From Bog-473 sp963788125 (GTDB taxonomy: Bacteria > Actinomycetota > Acidimicrobiia > Acidimicrobiales > RAAP-2), in assembly GCA_963788125.1 (NCBI GenBank), contig CAWBFN010000002.1, positions 1,798,001 through 1,862,000 of the forward strand: a stretch of 64,000 nucleotides of DNA, read 5' to 3'. Shown here piece by piece: positions 1-8,534 of the stretch. The notes beneath the pieces were generated by a model. It had not been told where the DNA came from. It was given only the letters and a program-made list of their open reading frames with translations, and made no database searches. The position numbers and the translations under genes were made by a program. Within the stretch, counting starts at the first letter, position 1. Every line of letters starts with the position of its first letter.

Positions 1-427
1 CAGCGCTGACGAGGATTACACCGACTGCCGGTAGGACGAATCGCCACTCAATCGGATCGATCTCTACGACATAGCAAATGAATAGCAACGGGAACCCGAG
101 TGCGCTGACCGCTATCACCGCAGGCTCGAGACGTGCCAGCGCGAGTGAGAACAGCACGACAACCAACACTGAGAAGGCCATTCGAAAGGTCGTTCGAGAC
201 CGGATCGTCAGCTGAGGAAAGAGGGAACTCACCACCGAGGACCGCAGCATGGACTCGTCGGGGAAGACGGCATAGTTGTGCGACCTTCTCGATGCCTTAT
301 GGAAGGGAGTTTGATTCAGTTTGGCGCCGCAAGCTCCGCAGAATGAAGCGTCCGGTACGGTCGCGCCGCAGTGTGGACAAGAGACCGTCTGCGAGACGTC
401 TTGCTCCGTGGTGCTTGTGGTGCTCAT
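1..427 (-). CDS. Zinc-ribbon membrane protein, C-terminus beyond window
   Basis: The reading frame starts at ATG 427 and runs off the left edge, so only about 142 residues are visible. Residues 17-36 form a short zinc ribbon with two CxxC pairs (CPHC and CGAC). After a polar linker there are two or more hydrophobic segments from about residue 78, so the ribbon is probably cytoplasmic and the rest membrane-embedded. Its ATG overlaps the TGA of the upstream S53 protease (ATGA), which implies translational coupling and a shared message. PrsW-type and other zinc-ribbon membrane proteins share this layout, but the visible part does not decide the family. Confidence 0.75.
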   Translation of the reverse strand, partial: MSTTSTTEQDVSQTVSCPHCGATVPDASFCGACGAKLNQTPFHKASRRSHNYAVFPDESMLRSSVVSSLFPQLTIRSRTTFRMAFSVLVVVLFSLALARLEPAVIAVSALGFPLLFICYVVEIDPIEWRFVLPAVGVILVSA

Positions 428-2064
428 GTTGCACTTCGCTTGAGGAGGGGTACGAGGTCCCGAGCGAGATTCCATACATCGGGCGTACCGAGCCCGGTCA
501 CCATGTTGTACCCCCGTGTGACCGGGTAGAAGTCGTTCGCACCGAAGGTCACTTCGTGGAACGGCGCAAATGAGGGCGTGCCACTGGCGAGCTTGTACAG
601 CAACGGGTTCAAAAAACCGACCGATCTAATCCCTATCGAGTGCAGATACTCATCGATCAGCGCGGTAAACGCAGCCCATTCCGGCGTTGCCAGCGAGGTT
701 CCGCCACTGGTGAGCCATTTTGAATGATAACGAACGGCCGCGCCGGTGGTGGGAGCTGCGTCTGCCGCGACGTCGGGCACCTCGCGGCAATAGGTCCCCG
801 ACCTCGCCCCGCAGGTTGCGCCATCCGAGTACGAGCTGATAACACCTGGCCCACGCTGCCAAGAGGGCTTGGCGAACAGCATGGACTGGCCTCCCGTCGA
901 CCCCTGGGATAGCAGCGGTTCAGACCAGCTTGTCTCGCCCACGTAGCCGCCCGATCTGCTGACGTGGAGCGTAGTCCCGCCTACGCTCGTGACGTTGGGA
1001 AGGTCGCCGGGAAAGGAGACTCCCTCAGCCGGAATGGAGGAAATGTCCTGGTGAGCCCCAAGACACTCAAGACCCCCCGAGTCACCGCTCGCCACGAACA
1101 CCGTGGTCCCTTTGGACTCGGCACTGGCGACCACGCGGTTCACCGCGTGCAGATCTGTGCTCGAGAACAGGTCTTCGCATTGGCCGAGGCTGATGCTCCA
1201 GATGGCGCCGGGATAACGCTTTGCGACGGTCGAGAACGCCTGCGCGAATTGGGACGAGGGTGACGCATTCCCACCGCCGAACGCCATGAGGTTGACGTAG
1301 ACGAGCTTGGCGTCCGGCGCGATCGCATGCGCGGTCTCGAGGTCCATGGTGCTCTCACCCTCGGCTTTAAGGTCAAGCGCGCCGACATGAGGTAGGGGAT
1401 CTGCGAAGGGGGGAAGGCCAAAGTGCGAGGCGTACGTCGCCAGGTCCTTTGCGGAATAGCCGTCCACCTCGAAGAACACGATTGTTTCGCCCTGGCCGGC
1501 GTCGCCTCGGTTCCGCAGTGGGCGTGCGTTGTACGCGTCAAGGAATCCGTCGGGGCCGAGCCCGACGACCGGAATACCTTCGACCTGAATACCTTCGGCG
1601 TGCAGCTCACCGAGGGAGGAGATCCGCCCGAACGCGGCGACCTCGGATCGCAGCAACTCCGGCACGGGCAAGGTCCCTACTGCTGCGTAGAAGCGCTGGA
1701 AACCAGGAAGGCGGTAGTCGTCGATCACCGTCCCAAGGGCACGGGCGAGCACGGATGGACGCGCCATCACCAGGGCGGTCAGTTGGCCAGGAAACCAGCT
1801 CGCGCGCACTCCATGCCGTCTGGCCCAATGGAGCAAGATCGTGGGGCGCTGGTCGCTGCGGAGCTCCACTAGTACGTCTGCCGACGAGGCGTCGCTCGGC
1901 CCAAGATTACGGGCACCATCGAGGAGCGCCCTCCACGCACCTGCCGGCGAGTTCACGGCTGCACCCGCGGGCGCGGGCGAGGTGGATGCCAAGGCAACTA
2001 TCACCCCGAGCTCCAGGAAGATCAATGGCAGGAACAAGCGCCAGTACCTTGGTTTCGACGTCAT
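424..2064 (-). CDS. Secreted S53 family peptidase (sedolisin/kumamolisin type)
   Basis: Acid serine-carboxyl endopeptidase, expected to be exported and self-processed. From the ATG at 2064 (546 aa) it has an N-terminal hydrophobic signal of about residues 5-35, a pro-region of about 150 residues, then the catalytic domain. The sedolisin tetrad is visible: Glu237 and Asp241 in EGESTMDLE, the oxyanion Asp328 in SGDSGG, and the nucleophile Ser457 in TSGGTSLATP. The C-terminal TGLGTPD stretch fits the calcium-binding end of the family. A TTG at 2109 could extend it by 15 residues, but the ATG gives a cleaner signal peptide. It is followed by an overlapping zinc-ribbon membrane gene. Confidence 0.92.
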   Translation of the reverse strand: MTSKPRYWRLFLPLIFLELGVIVALASTSPAPAGAAVNSPAGAWRALLDGARNLGPSDASSADVLVELRSDQRPTILLHWARRHGVRASWFPGQLTALVMARPSVLARALGTVIDDYRLPGFQRFYAAVGTLPVPELLRSEVAAFGRISSLGELHAEGIQVEGIPVVGLGPDGFLDAYNARPLRNRGDAGQGETIVFFEVDGYSAKDLATYASHFGLPPFADPLPHVGALDLKAEGESTMDLETAHAIAPDAKLVYVNLMAFGGGNASPSSQFAQAFSTVAKRYPGAIWSISLGQCEDLFSSTDLHAVNRVVASAESKGTTVFVASGDSGGLECLGAHQDISSIPAEGVSFPGDLPNVTSVGGTTLHVSRSGGYVGETSWSEPLLSQGSTGGQSMLFAKPSWQRGPGVISSYSDGATCGARSGTYCREVPDVAADAAPTTGAAVRYHSKWLTSGGTSLATPEWAAFTALIDEYLHSIGIRSVGFLNPLLYKLASGTPSFAPFHEVTFGANDFYPVTRGYNMVTGLGTPDVWNLARDLVPLLKRSAT

Positions 2065-2127
2065 CACAAAGCCTGGTGAGGAGACACCACGAATAGTCCT
2101 GCCCAGCAAGCCGACGGTGTTAACTCG

Positions 2128-2574
2128 CTACTGAATCTTGATGTGCCTAGGTTTCTCCGTGGATGCCTTGGCAATTTCAATCGTCAGCACGCCGTCCACA
2201 AACTTGGCTGTCACCCGATCAGCATCGATCTTGCCCGGGAGTACGATCTCATGCCGGAACTCTCCGACTGGACGGGATCGGCGGCGAAGAACGCCCGTCC
2301 GCTCCTTCTCCTTACGAACACCGGAGATGATGAGTCTCCGTCCGGCCATCTCGGTATTGATGTCCGACTTGTCGACACCGGGTAGGTCGAGTTCAATGAT
2401 GTAGCTCTCATCAGTTTCCTCGATGTCGGCCAAAGGCAATCCATCCTCCAATAATGAAGGTTGTGACCAGATATCGAGTAACTGGCCGAAGCGATTTTGC
2501 ATTCGATTCAATTCGCTCATGGCATCTCCCCGTGCTGCCTGAATTGCCGTCGAGCGGCTCTCTGCAGACTCCAT
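2128..2574 (-). CDS. Small heat-shock protein, Hsp20/alpha-crystallin family
   Basis: ATP-independent holdase chaperone of the cytoplasm, 148 aa. The alpha-crystallin domain spans about residues 48-140, beginning LPLADIEETDESY and including ELDLPGVDKSDI. The conserved GVLTIEI motif lies near the C-terminus, and the tail carries an IKI-type anchor (HIKIQ). The start at 2574 is preceded by a strong AAAGGAGGAAGGG ribosome binding site; an internal Met at residue 19 is less likely. It is transcribed away from a broken dnaK fragment, so this was probably once a heat-shock locus. I found no obvious CIRCE or HAIR operator upstream. Confidence 0.93.
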   Translation of the reverse strand: MESAESRSTAIQAARGDAMSELNRMQNRFGQLLDIWSQPSLLEDGLPLADIEETDESYIIELDLPGVDKSDINTEMAGRRLIISGVRKEKERTGVLRRRSRPVGEFRHEIVLPGKIDADRVTAKFVDGVLTIEIAKASTEKPRHIKIQ

Positions 2575-2940
2575 CCCTTCCTCCTTTTACGCTCCGTTCA
2601 CAGTGATCCCTCTGCGCGCCCGACGCTTCACGTGATCACGTAATGGACGTGGACCCAGGGTTCTCTCCGCACGGTTAGTCCGCGGCTGATTCCTTGGACC
2701 CAGCCTCTGGCGAGCGCCTCATCCGGGAGAGGAAGTGCTTCAATCGATAGGAGCCAAGACCCCACATTCCGCGTTCATGTGAACCGAGTAACCCCACGCG
2801 CCCGCGGGGTGTTGTGAGAAACGCAGGGGCGCACCATGGGACGGTAGTCGGAGCTCACCTGCGTTCCGTCGGCCAACGCAGTTCCCGAAAGGGCGAACTG
2901 TGCTGACAACGACTCAACTCAGTTCCAAGGGAGCGGGATC
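2575..2940. other. Intergenic region between hsp20 and the dnaK relic
   Basis: 366 bases with no convincing open frame on either strand. It must hold the hsp20 promoter (minus strand) and what remains of the dnaK promoter and ribosome binding site (AAGGGAGCGGG just before 2941). A short GC-rich stem is possible near 2793-2812. No inverted repeat matching CIRCE or the HspR box was recognised. Confidence 0.4.
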
Positions 2941-3155
2941 ATGCCACGAGCAGTCGGGATTGACCTCGGTATGACCAATTCGGTGACTGCGGCCGTCGAG
3001 GGGAGGGCAGCCAAACGGTCATCGCTAATGCCGAAGGCATGCGCACCACTGTTTCCGTCGTGGCGTTTATCGACCAAGGTGAGCGGTCAGTTGGCCAGCT
3101 GGCTCGTCGGCAGGCGATCCTCAATCCGAAGGGGATGATCTGTTCAGCCAAGTGA
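2941..3155 (+). pseudogene. dnaK (Hsp70) 5' fragment, frameshifted and truncated
   Basis: The first 22 residues read MPRAVGIDLGMTNSVTAAVE, the Hsp70 phosphate-1 loop (normally GIDLGTTNS). Near base 3005 the frame is lost; in the next frame the Hsp70 sequence resumes as TVIANAEGMRTTVSVVAF and continues through VGQLARRQAILNPKG to a TGA at 3155. The remaining 550 or so residues of DnaK are absent. The ribosome binding site is still present. It cannot make a chaperone. The most likely history is truncation of a dnaK copy beside hsp20, with the functional dnaK elsewhere in the genome. Confidence 0.85.
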
Positions 3156-3213
3156 TGTCGGCTTTGGCCGTAGATCAAGCGGCTAGTGCTCCACCACGAG
3201 AAGGAGGTACATC

Positions 3214-3618
3214 GTGATCGCCGAGACGTTCGGTGTAGGCCAGTTGGTCTTCTCCATCCTATGGTTCTTTCTGTTCTTCATTGAGATCTGGCTCATGATC
3301 ATGGTATTTACTGACATCTTCCGCAGTCATGACCTGAGAGGCTGGGCTAAAGCCCTCTGGGTGCTCTTCGTGCTCGTCGTTCCTCTGATTGGGATCCTGG
3401 CCTATCTGATTGTGCGCGGCGACAAGATGCAAGCGCACGCGATTGAGATGGCTCGCCAAAACGAAGACGCGTTCCGACGCTACGTGCGGTCCGTGGCCCG
3501 AACCCCATCCGACCCTTTGGTCGAGCTAGTGGATCTCAAAGAACGGGGAGTGCTCACCGAGGAGGAGTTTGAGCGGATGAAGCGATCGGTACTGGATAGA
3601 ACATCAGCTTGGGCGTAA
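3214..3618 (+). CDS. PLDc_N and SHOCT domain membrane protein
   Basis: 134 aa. Two N-terminal membrane helices (about residues 8-33 and 44-67) match the phospholipase D nuclease N-terminal domain (PLDc_N), a small membrane module not itself a nuclease. The C-terminus (about 99-128, DPLVELVDLKERGVLTEEEF) is a SHOCT motif, a short helical segment thought to mediate oligomerisation. The start is GTG at 3214, with AGAAGGAGG seven bases upstream. It is intact although flanked by several broken genes, which suggests it is still used. Cellular role unknown; proteins of this kind are common in actinobacterial stress regions. Confidence 0.85.
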   Translation: MIAETFGVGQLVFSILWFFLFFIEIWLMIMVFTDIFRSHDLRGWAKALWVLFVLVVPLIGILAYLIVRGDKMQAHAIEMARQNEDAFRRYVRSVARTPSDPLVELVDLKERGVLTEEEFERMKRSVLDRTSAWA

Positions 3619-3673
3619 CGGAGCTGATGTTGCGACTCGTGCCTCTACATCACTCATGACCCGGCCGCCGCTA

Positions 3674-4110
3674 TCAAACCCCGCCAAGCGGCGTCGTCTT
3701 CATCGTCGCCATGGGCGCCAAATATGCCGACCCGAGACGAATCAGGTTGACACCCCTGGCGTTGTGCTCGGAAGTGCCAAGTTCTTGCGGCGGCACATCA
3801 GGGTTCAGCAGGCGCTCATGATTGAAAGAAGAATCGTCCACCTCTGATTTACCGAATGCGGTTACGGCACGTTGGGATCGGCCCGCCAGTGACGGGTCCG
3901 CCTTGATCTCTTCGGCCCAGTGGCCGAACACGAAGCCGAACTGGGGCGGGAGTGGCTGCTCCACCCACAACGTGCCGTCATTGTCGAAGGTGGCGATGCG
4001 GTCTTCCACGTCGATGAACGCCGGTCCTGGTGTCGTCGCCGAGGTCACGAAACTGACGATGGCCTCCTTGGCGGGCGATCCTTCCAGCTGGCAAGCACAG
4101 TGTCGCTCAT
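3674..4110 (-). pseudogene. HAD-superfamily phosphatase remnant
   Basis: An ATG at 4110 behind GGGGAAGGG starts MSDTVLASWKD, then the frame shifts near 4075 and continues as AKEAIVSFVTSAT and the HAD nucleophile motif ATFDNDGTLW (the DxDGT loop). Similarity to HAD phosphatases persists to about 3877; below that the sequence no longer resembles the family, and the stop at 3674 leaves about 150 residues instead of the usual 270-330. The first Asp of the motif is present, but the cap and later motifs are gone. Frameshift plus truncation make this a pseudogene rather than a short variant. Confidence 0.7.
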
Positions 4111-4137
4111 CCCTTCCCCTTCTGTTGACCCGGCTGA

Positions 4138-4344
4138 TCACTCATCCTCAATACTCGCATCGTCCACGCATGACGTTCCCACCTCATAGGTCTCGGTGAC
4201 GAGATCACCGTGCGCCGTCCCGCGCCGGACTTGCGGCCGCCAGGGCCTCGCAGAATGAAGACGATGAGGACGGCCAGCACCGCTCCGGCGATGGGACCGG
4301 CCACCTAGACCCAGTACCCGGTCAAGGTGGTCGAGACCAGATCG
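4138..4344 (-). pseudogene. Aquaporin-like C-terminal remnant
   Basis: On the minus strand DLVSTTLTGYWV, an in-frame TAG (bases 4305-4307), then VAGPIAGAVLAVLIVFILRG resembles the last transmembrane helix and tail of MIP-family channels (usually WVYxxGPxxGA). After the helix a second shift leads into HGDLVTETYEVG and a stop at 4138. The upstream NPA half-helices are not visible. With one stop and at least one frameshift in about 70 codons this is a decayed fragment. The family assignment rests on one helix and its tail, so it is tentative. Confidence 0.5.
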
Positions 4345-4579
4345 GGCCTTTTCTCGGCCTCGAGCGGTACAGATCGCTAGCCTCCCCCTCTCCGACCACC
4401 AGGCCTGGCGTGATGCGCTTGAACTCGCCGATTCCGAGGATTGACTTCGACCCCACACCTATCGGCGCTCGGCCGAGACGTGATAGGCATGAGTAACTTG
4501 GCCCCGTTCGACCCGTGAGCACCCAAGCGCCCGTTCGGTGAGGCACAGCGAACGGAATCAGACGTCAACTGAGGTAATC

Positions 4580-5147
4580 GTGGTTCCGAGCAGCTATACG
4601 GGCTTCTTTGATGCAGCGTCACAAGCTGCCAGTGCGCTAATCGGCTTGCTCTTCGTCGTGATCGCATTGAAACCGGGGAAGATAGTCGGGAGTTCGCGCC
4701 GAACCGACGTCCAGAAGACTCGCAGCCAGCAGTTTCACGGGCCTCGTCAACGCGTGCTTTGTCTCGCTGCTCGCCCTTATTCCGGGCCACAACATCGGAA
4801 TCGGCGCCGCTATCGTGGCAGCCTTCAGTCTGTTCCACACCTTGCGGTTGCATTTGAGCCTTCCAGGTGCACGGCACATCTTTTTCTTCGTTATCAGCCT
4901 GCTGGCCTATGGGGCCGAACTTTGCATCGCCATCGCGTTCGTTGTGCATCCGCATGACACTGACCTTGTGACTGATCTCGCCTTCGTTGTGATTGGATGT
5001 TTCGCTGTGGCGCTCAGTCGTGCCTGGCAACTCATGGAGACCATTACGGTCGGTGGAGTCCCTACCGCTGACACGCCAGGGGATGACCCGGCCCACGACA
5101 CGGACCAGTTCGAACGTGGGAGCCAGCCTGTGAAACCTGGAACGTAG
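4580..5147 (+). pseudogene. Four-helix membrane protein, frameshifted
   Basis: The GTG at 4580 (GAGG five bases upstream) begins a frame with SYTGFFDAASQAASALIGLL, a hydrophobic helix. Near 4690-4725 the frame is lost; the next frame carries ASSFTGLVNACFVSLLALIP and three more hydrophobic segments through LLAYGAELCIAIAFVV to a stop at 5147. Joined, the two halves give a four-helix protein of about 185 residues, a layout seen in many actinobacterial membrane proteins of unknown function. No single frame covers it. It is either a recent pseudogene or a single-base sequence error; resequencing would decide. Confidence 0.6.
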
Positions 5148-5471
5148 CGTCCTCAAACGTGAAGTAGATGTGGCCATGCAGCGAGCCCCGGAATGAAGGG
5201 CCGCCAAGCTCGTCCGTAGGCATGATCGCATTCGTTGTTGCGTCCGACCTGGCTCGCGCTGACGCCGATCGACCAAGGCCACCGAGTCGTCGATGAGCCC
5301 TGGTATCGATGAGCGCCAGTAGGAGCAGACGACCTGCTGGCGGGTGAGCTATCGCCTTGATTTCTGTGTCTCTAAATTCTTCATAACATGACAATTATTA
5401 CGAATCCATGACGTATACATTTTCCTCGGCACCGCGTCCGCACGGGATTCCAGGGACGTAAGGGCTGGTGT

Positions 5472-5517
5472 GCGAGGTGCCCCCGGTTCGTTCCACCGAC
5501 GGCCGGGGGCACTTCGC
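5472..5517. terminator. Strong inverted repeat, terminator-like
   Basis: Arms GCGAGGTGCCCCCGG (5472-5486) and its complement at 5503-5517 pair over 15 bases with one mismatch around a 16-base loop. No T-run follows on either strand. It could end transcription from the frameshifted gene to its left or be a leftover structural element. The loop contains GGTTCG, which superficially resembles a tRNA T-loop, but no cloverleaf can be built. Confidence 0.4.
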
Positions 5518-6127
5518 GTCCCTCTTCCGAGGAATCGTACCGGGCACGGACCAGGTGACTTTCGCTGCCGGGGGTCGGTCTCCTTGGCGGCGATCCCTGG
5601 CACCCTGGGGTGGCACGAGAAGTTCCGGAGCGCGCCACCCCGCGACCTACTGACGTCTGCAGCGTCTCGCCGGGGGAGCTGGCGACCGCTGGGCGGCCGT
5701 GACTGCCGCGGTCGAATGCGGGGCCAATCCCGGTAGATTACGGATCCCCAGATTGGTGGAGAATTGAGGGTGGGATCGGTGGACCTGCTCAGCGCAAGAA
5801 TCAACCTGACGGAGTCAGGGATGTTCGAAGAGGTCGGGACGTGGAGCGAGATTTACGACACTGACCTGGTCGAAGAAGGCGAATTCGAGGGCGACTGACG
5901 GACGAAAGAGACCCGATCGCCGAGCGACAACAGGCTAATAGTAACGGCCGTTGCTCACCGTGAACCCGTCGTCCGTGCGTCCCTAGGCAGGGAAGGGCGA
6001 CCGGGCACCCTTGCCTCGGCTCTCGAGCTGCCGCGGTCTTGGCGTTTGGCGTGGAAATCGATATGGACATTGAACCCGTCCTGGCGAATGTCGAGAGAGA
6101 GCGAGATGGCCTCCCTCGCTGATCTGG

Positions 6128-6162
6128 TTCGCTGAAGCATCCACTTTCGCTGAAGCATCCAC
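6128..6162. repeat. 17-bp direct repeat, two copies
   Basis: TTCGCTGAAGCATCCAC occurs at 6128-6144 and again at 6146-6162, separated by one base. No gene covers it and no function is evident. Confidence 0.6.
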
Positions 6163-6296
6163 CAAAGAGGCCCCCTCGTCGGTGCCGGTCGCGGTGCTGA
6201 CCGAACCGGCGCACCGCCAGAGGGACAGCGTGGGTTAGTCACCCACTGAACCGAGCGAGGTTCTTCCTTCGTCAGAGCATCGCTGCCTCATGAGTC

Positions 6297-6323
6297 GATC
6301 GTCTGTATATATGTAGGACGATC
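6297..6323. promoter_or_regulatory. Dyad upstream of the GH43-like gene
   Basis: GATCGTC (6297-6303) and GACGATC (6317-6323) form a 7-base inverted repeat around an AT-rich centre, TGTATATATGTAG, about 100 bases before the start at 6420. The size and AT-rich core suit a dimeric repressor site. No regulator in the window is clearly linked to it. Confidence 0.3.
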
Positions 6324-6419
6324 ATGAATTATGGCGGCACAACCCGGTTCACCAGAGGGCTCTGACGTGGAGCATGCGCCCGTCGCTCCCACGTCGTATT
6401 TGGAGGCCGAAGAGGAGTC

Positions 6420-7460
6420 ATGCAGTCGGCCATAGCAGTCATCCTCTCGCTGACCACGCTAGTTTCCGGCCACGGAGCAGACATCAGAGGCGTTGACCTC
6501 CATGACGGCCAGGTAATCCAGGTCGGCGGGACGTACTACTTCTACGGCACCATGTATGCGCCGAACGAGGCGAAAACGAACTGCACGGTTCCCTTTGTGT
6601 GGCGGGATCCGGCATCACAGTGGTGCGGCTATGGCGTATCCACTTCCACATCACTCGACGGCCCTTGGAGTGCGCCCACGCCCTTGGTCTCGGACACCAC
6701 GTTCAATGGTGCCGAAGATGACTACGAGAACGCCTGTATGCGCTCTGACGGTGAGGGCTGCTTCGAGCCCCGCATGTACGAGATCGATGGTACCTGGACG
6801 CTGTGGATGAACGTGGTGGACAATTTGGTCGACTCGGGTACCCCAGCGTTGCTCGTCATGCCCTGCACGGGCCCAGCTGGCCCGTGCAACACCGCTGTGG
6901 CTCACGCACCAGCCGACTTGGGCCCATGTGCCCGAGAGGCTACGGGATATCAGGTGCTGACCTACAACGGAGACATCTATCTGTACTGCGCCACCATCGG
7001 TCAGACCCTCGCTTCCGTACAGCTCGACCGTTTCCTCGATGGCATGCCTGATACCGCAGAGATCAACCTCGCCGGACTTACCAATGTGGAATCACCGGGT
7101 GTATTCCATGACCCAACAATGGGCTGGGTGCTCACGTATTCCGATCCAAACTGTGGCTTTTGCAATGGCACCGGTACGGGCTTTGCTGTGGCCACAAGCC
7201 CTAATGGCCCATGGGTGGCGCCAAGTCAAAATGGATTTAGGGACGTCGACCTCGGACGCGGGCGGGTCAGTTCTGCTCCCTCGTGTGGTGGCCAACCGGA
7301 TGGAGTCGATGTATTAGGGGGCAAGGCCTACGAACAGGTTGATCTTTGGCTAGGGACCCGGAATGAAGCCAAGGCAACCACGGATCTGGAACCATTGGTC
7401 GGCCTTAACCAGAAATCGGCTCGACCGTGCAGGGTGGTTACGGCTCAAGCATCGAGATGA
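6420..7460 (+). CDS. Secreted GH43-like five-bladed beta-propeller protein
   Basis: 346 aa with a short N-terminal signal peptide (about residues 1-19). The body has the look of glycoside hydrolase family 43/62/117: an early Asp in GVDLHDGQVIQVGGTYYFYG, the STSLDGPW segment typical of blade 1, FEPRMYEIDGTWTLWM, and NVESPGVFHDP in the position where the acid Glu is usually found. About a dozen cysteines suggest disulfides outside the cell. ATG 6420 follows AAGAGGAG at good spacing. Likely acts on plant or microbial polysaccharide, but substrate and activity are inferred from fold only. Confidence 0.7.
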   Translation: MQSAIAVILSLTTLVSGHGADIRGVDLHDGQVIQVGGTYYFYGTMYAPNEAKTNCTVPFVWRDPASQWCGYGVSTSTSLDGPWSAPTPLVSDTTFNGAEDDYENACMRSDGEGCFEPRMYEIDGTWTLWMNVVDNLVDSGTPALLVMPCTGPAGPCNTAVAHAPADLGPCAREATGYQVLTYNGDIYLYCATIGQTLASVQLDRFLDGMPDTAEINLAGLTNVESPGVFHDPTMGWVLTYSDPNCGFCNGTGTGFAVATSPNGPWVAPSQNGFRDVDLGRGRVSSAPSCGGQPDGVDVLGGKAYEQVDLWLGTRNEAKATTDLEPLVGLNQKSARPCRVVTAQASR

Positions 7461-7649
7461 AGCTGGACGGGCGGACGGGCGCCCTGCGACCTGCTGGCGC
7501 CATTGACTGAACGCTTCACTCAGAACTAGACAACACGTCCCTCTCCGTTGGGCAAACGTTGGGAAATCGTTTCTCTGAAGTTGTGACGTCTAAATCAGAC
7601 TTCGACGGAGTCTGCTGAGCAACGAGCCGACGAGGGAGGTCAGAAGGCA

Positions 7650-8534
7650 ATGGGCGCTCCTGGTCGGGTGCTGACGCATGAGGCAACAAAATGGCGGCGC
7701 CGAGCTGGCGGTGTAACGCTCGCTGTGTCGGTGCTCGTCGCGGGGCTGCTCTTAGGCCAATCTCAAGCCTTTGCGGCCGCCGGTCTGTCCTCAGTAGTTC
7801 TCAGCGAGACTTTTCCAGGTCTGGTACTCACTGCACCCGGCCCTGAGAATGGCCCCATCACTCCTTCCGACCTAGGCCAAGCGACTGGGATGACGGGTTC
7901 TGCGGCTGCTCTGTTTTCCCAGCAACTATCGAATGGCGCCGTAAGCGCCTACGAGCGGGTGTGGGTGCGGCAGCCTCTGAATGGAGACGCTGTCGAGATC
8001 ACGGCCTTTGACTTCAACGACGAGGGAGCAACTGCGGCGTTCCTGGCTTCCATGAACGCCTCGGTGGCGAACCAGCCGGGTGCAGTGACATTCGCCGTTC
8101 CGGGCATCGCCGGATCCTCGGGGTACAAGGTTCAGACAACAGCAGCTGCTGGCCCAACCGCCGAGTACCTGGTGACATTCGCCAGAGGTGGTACGGCGTT
8201 CGCTGTGGCAGTCCTCAGCTCGTCGGGTGACCTCACCGGCACGGACGCTGTCGCGCTGGCGACCCGACAGGCGGCAAATGCTTCGGGCACTCCGCCGACC
8301 AACTGCCCTTGCGTGTACCGGACGACAGATTGGTGGAGAGTTTCTTCGCTCGTCCTCGGCATTCCCCTCACCATTGCGGTATTTGTGATCGGGCGAAAGC
8401 GACGGTACCCAACCGCCTTGAGTGGTCTTCCTTCCGCTCCATTGCCCGCGGGGCCTGGGGGGGCTGGTTGGGCCACAAACGGGAACAGCTGGAACGAGGT
8501 GCGTCCGAAGGTTGGTGCCGACCGATGGTCATGA
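7650..8534 (+). CDS. Secreted protein with C-terminal membrane anchor, unknown function
   Basis: 294 aa. A signal peptide (arginine-rich start, hydrophobic residues about 22-43 ending SQAFAAA) precedes an extracytoplasmic domain, then a transmembrane helix at about 233-250 followed by RKRRYPT and a Gly/Pro-rich cytoplasmic tail. The ectodomain has no motif I recognise; it is rich in Ala, Gly, Ser and Thr, with repeated LxxA patterns and one NCPCVY pair just before the anchor. The ATG is preceded by GAGGGAGG. Its TGA overlaps the ATG of the next gene, so the two are likely made together and may interact across the membrane. Confidence 0.7.
   Translation: MGAPGRVLTHEATKWRRRAGGVTLAVSVLVAGLLLGQSQAFAAAGLSSVVLSETFPGLVLTAPGPENGPITPSDLGQATGMTGSAAALFSQQLSNGAVSAYERVWVRQPLNGDAVEITAFDFNDEGATAAFLASMNASVANQPGAVTFAVPGIAGSSGYKVQTTAAAGPTAEYLVTFARGGTAFAVAVLSSSGDLTGTDAVALATRQAANASGTPPTNCPCVYRTTDWWRVSSLVLGIPLTIAVFVIGRKRRYPTALSGLPSAPLPAGPGGAGWATNGNSWNEVRPKVGADRWS

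Larger units (their letters stand above)
5148..6419. other. Gene-poor region of about 1.27 kb
   Basis: No frame here has recognisable domains or a good start. The only weakly gene-like item is a 39-codon acidic frame at 5779-5898 on the plus strand (GTG start, ending LVEEGEFEGD). An AT-rich patch at 5357-5425 stands out from the surrounding GC-rich DNA. The region also holds the long hairpin at 5472-5517, a short direct repeat at 6128-6162 and a dyad at 6297-6323. It may be the remains of further lost genes continuing the decay seen from 2.9 kb. Confidence 0.4.

Noticed and set aside
5480..5515. tRNA candidate because of GGTTCG in a stem-loop
   Set aside because: Only one long hairpin can be drawn; acceptor, D and anticodon arms are missing.
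5779..5898. 39-codon acidic frame
   Set aside because: No convincing ribosome binding site or homology pattern; kept only as a remark in the gap entry.
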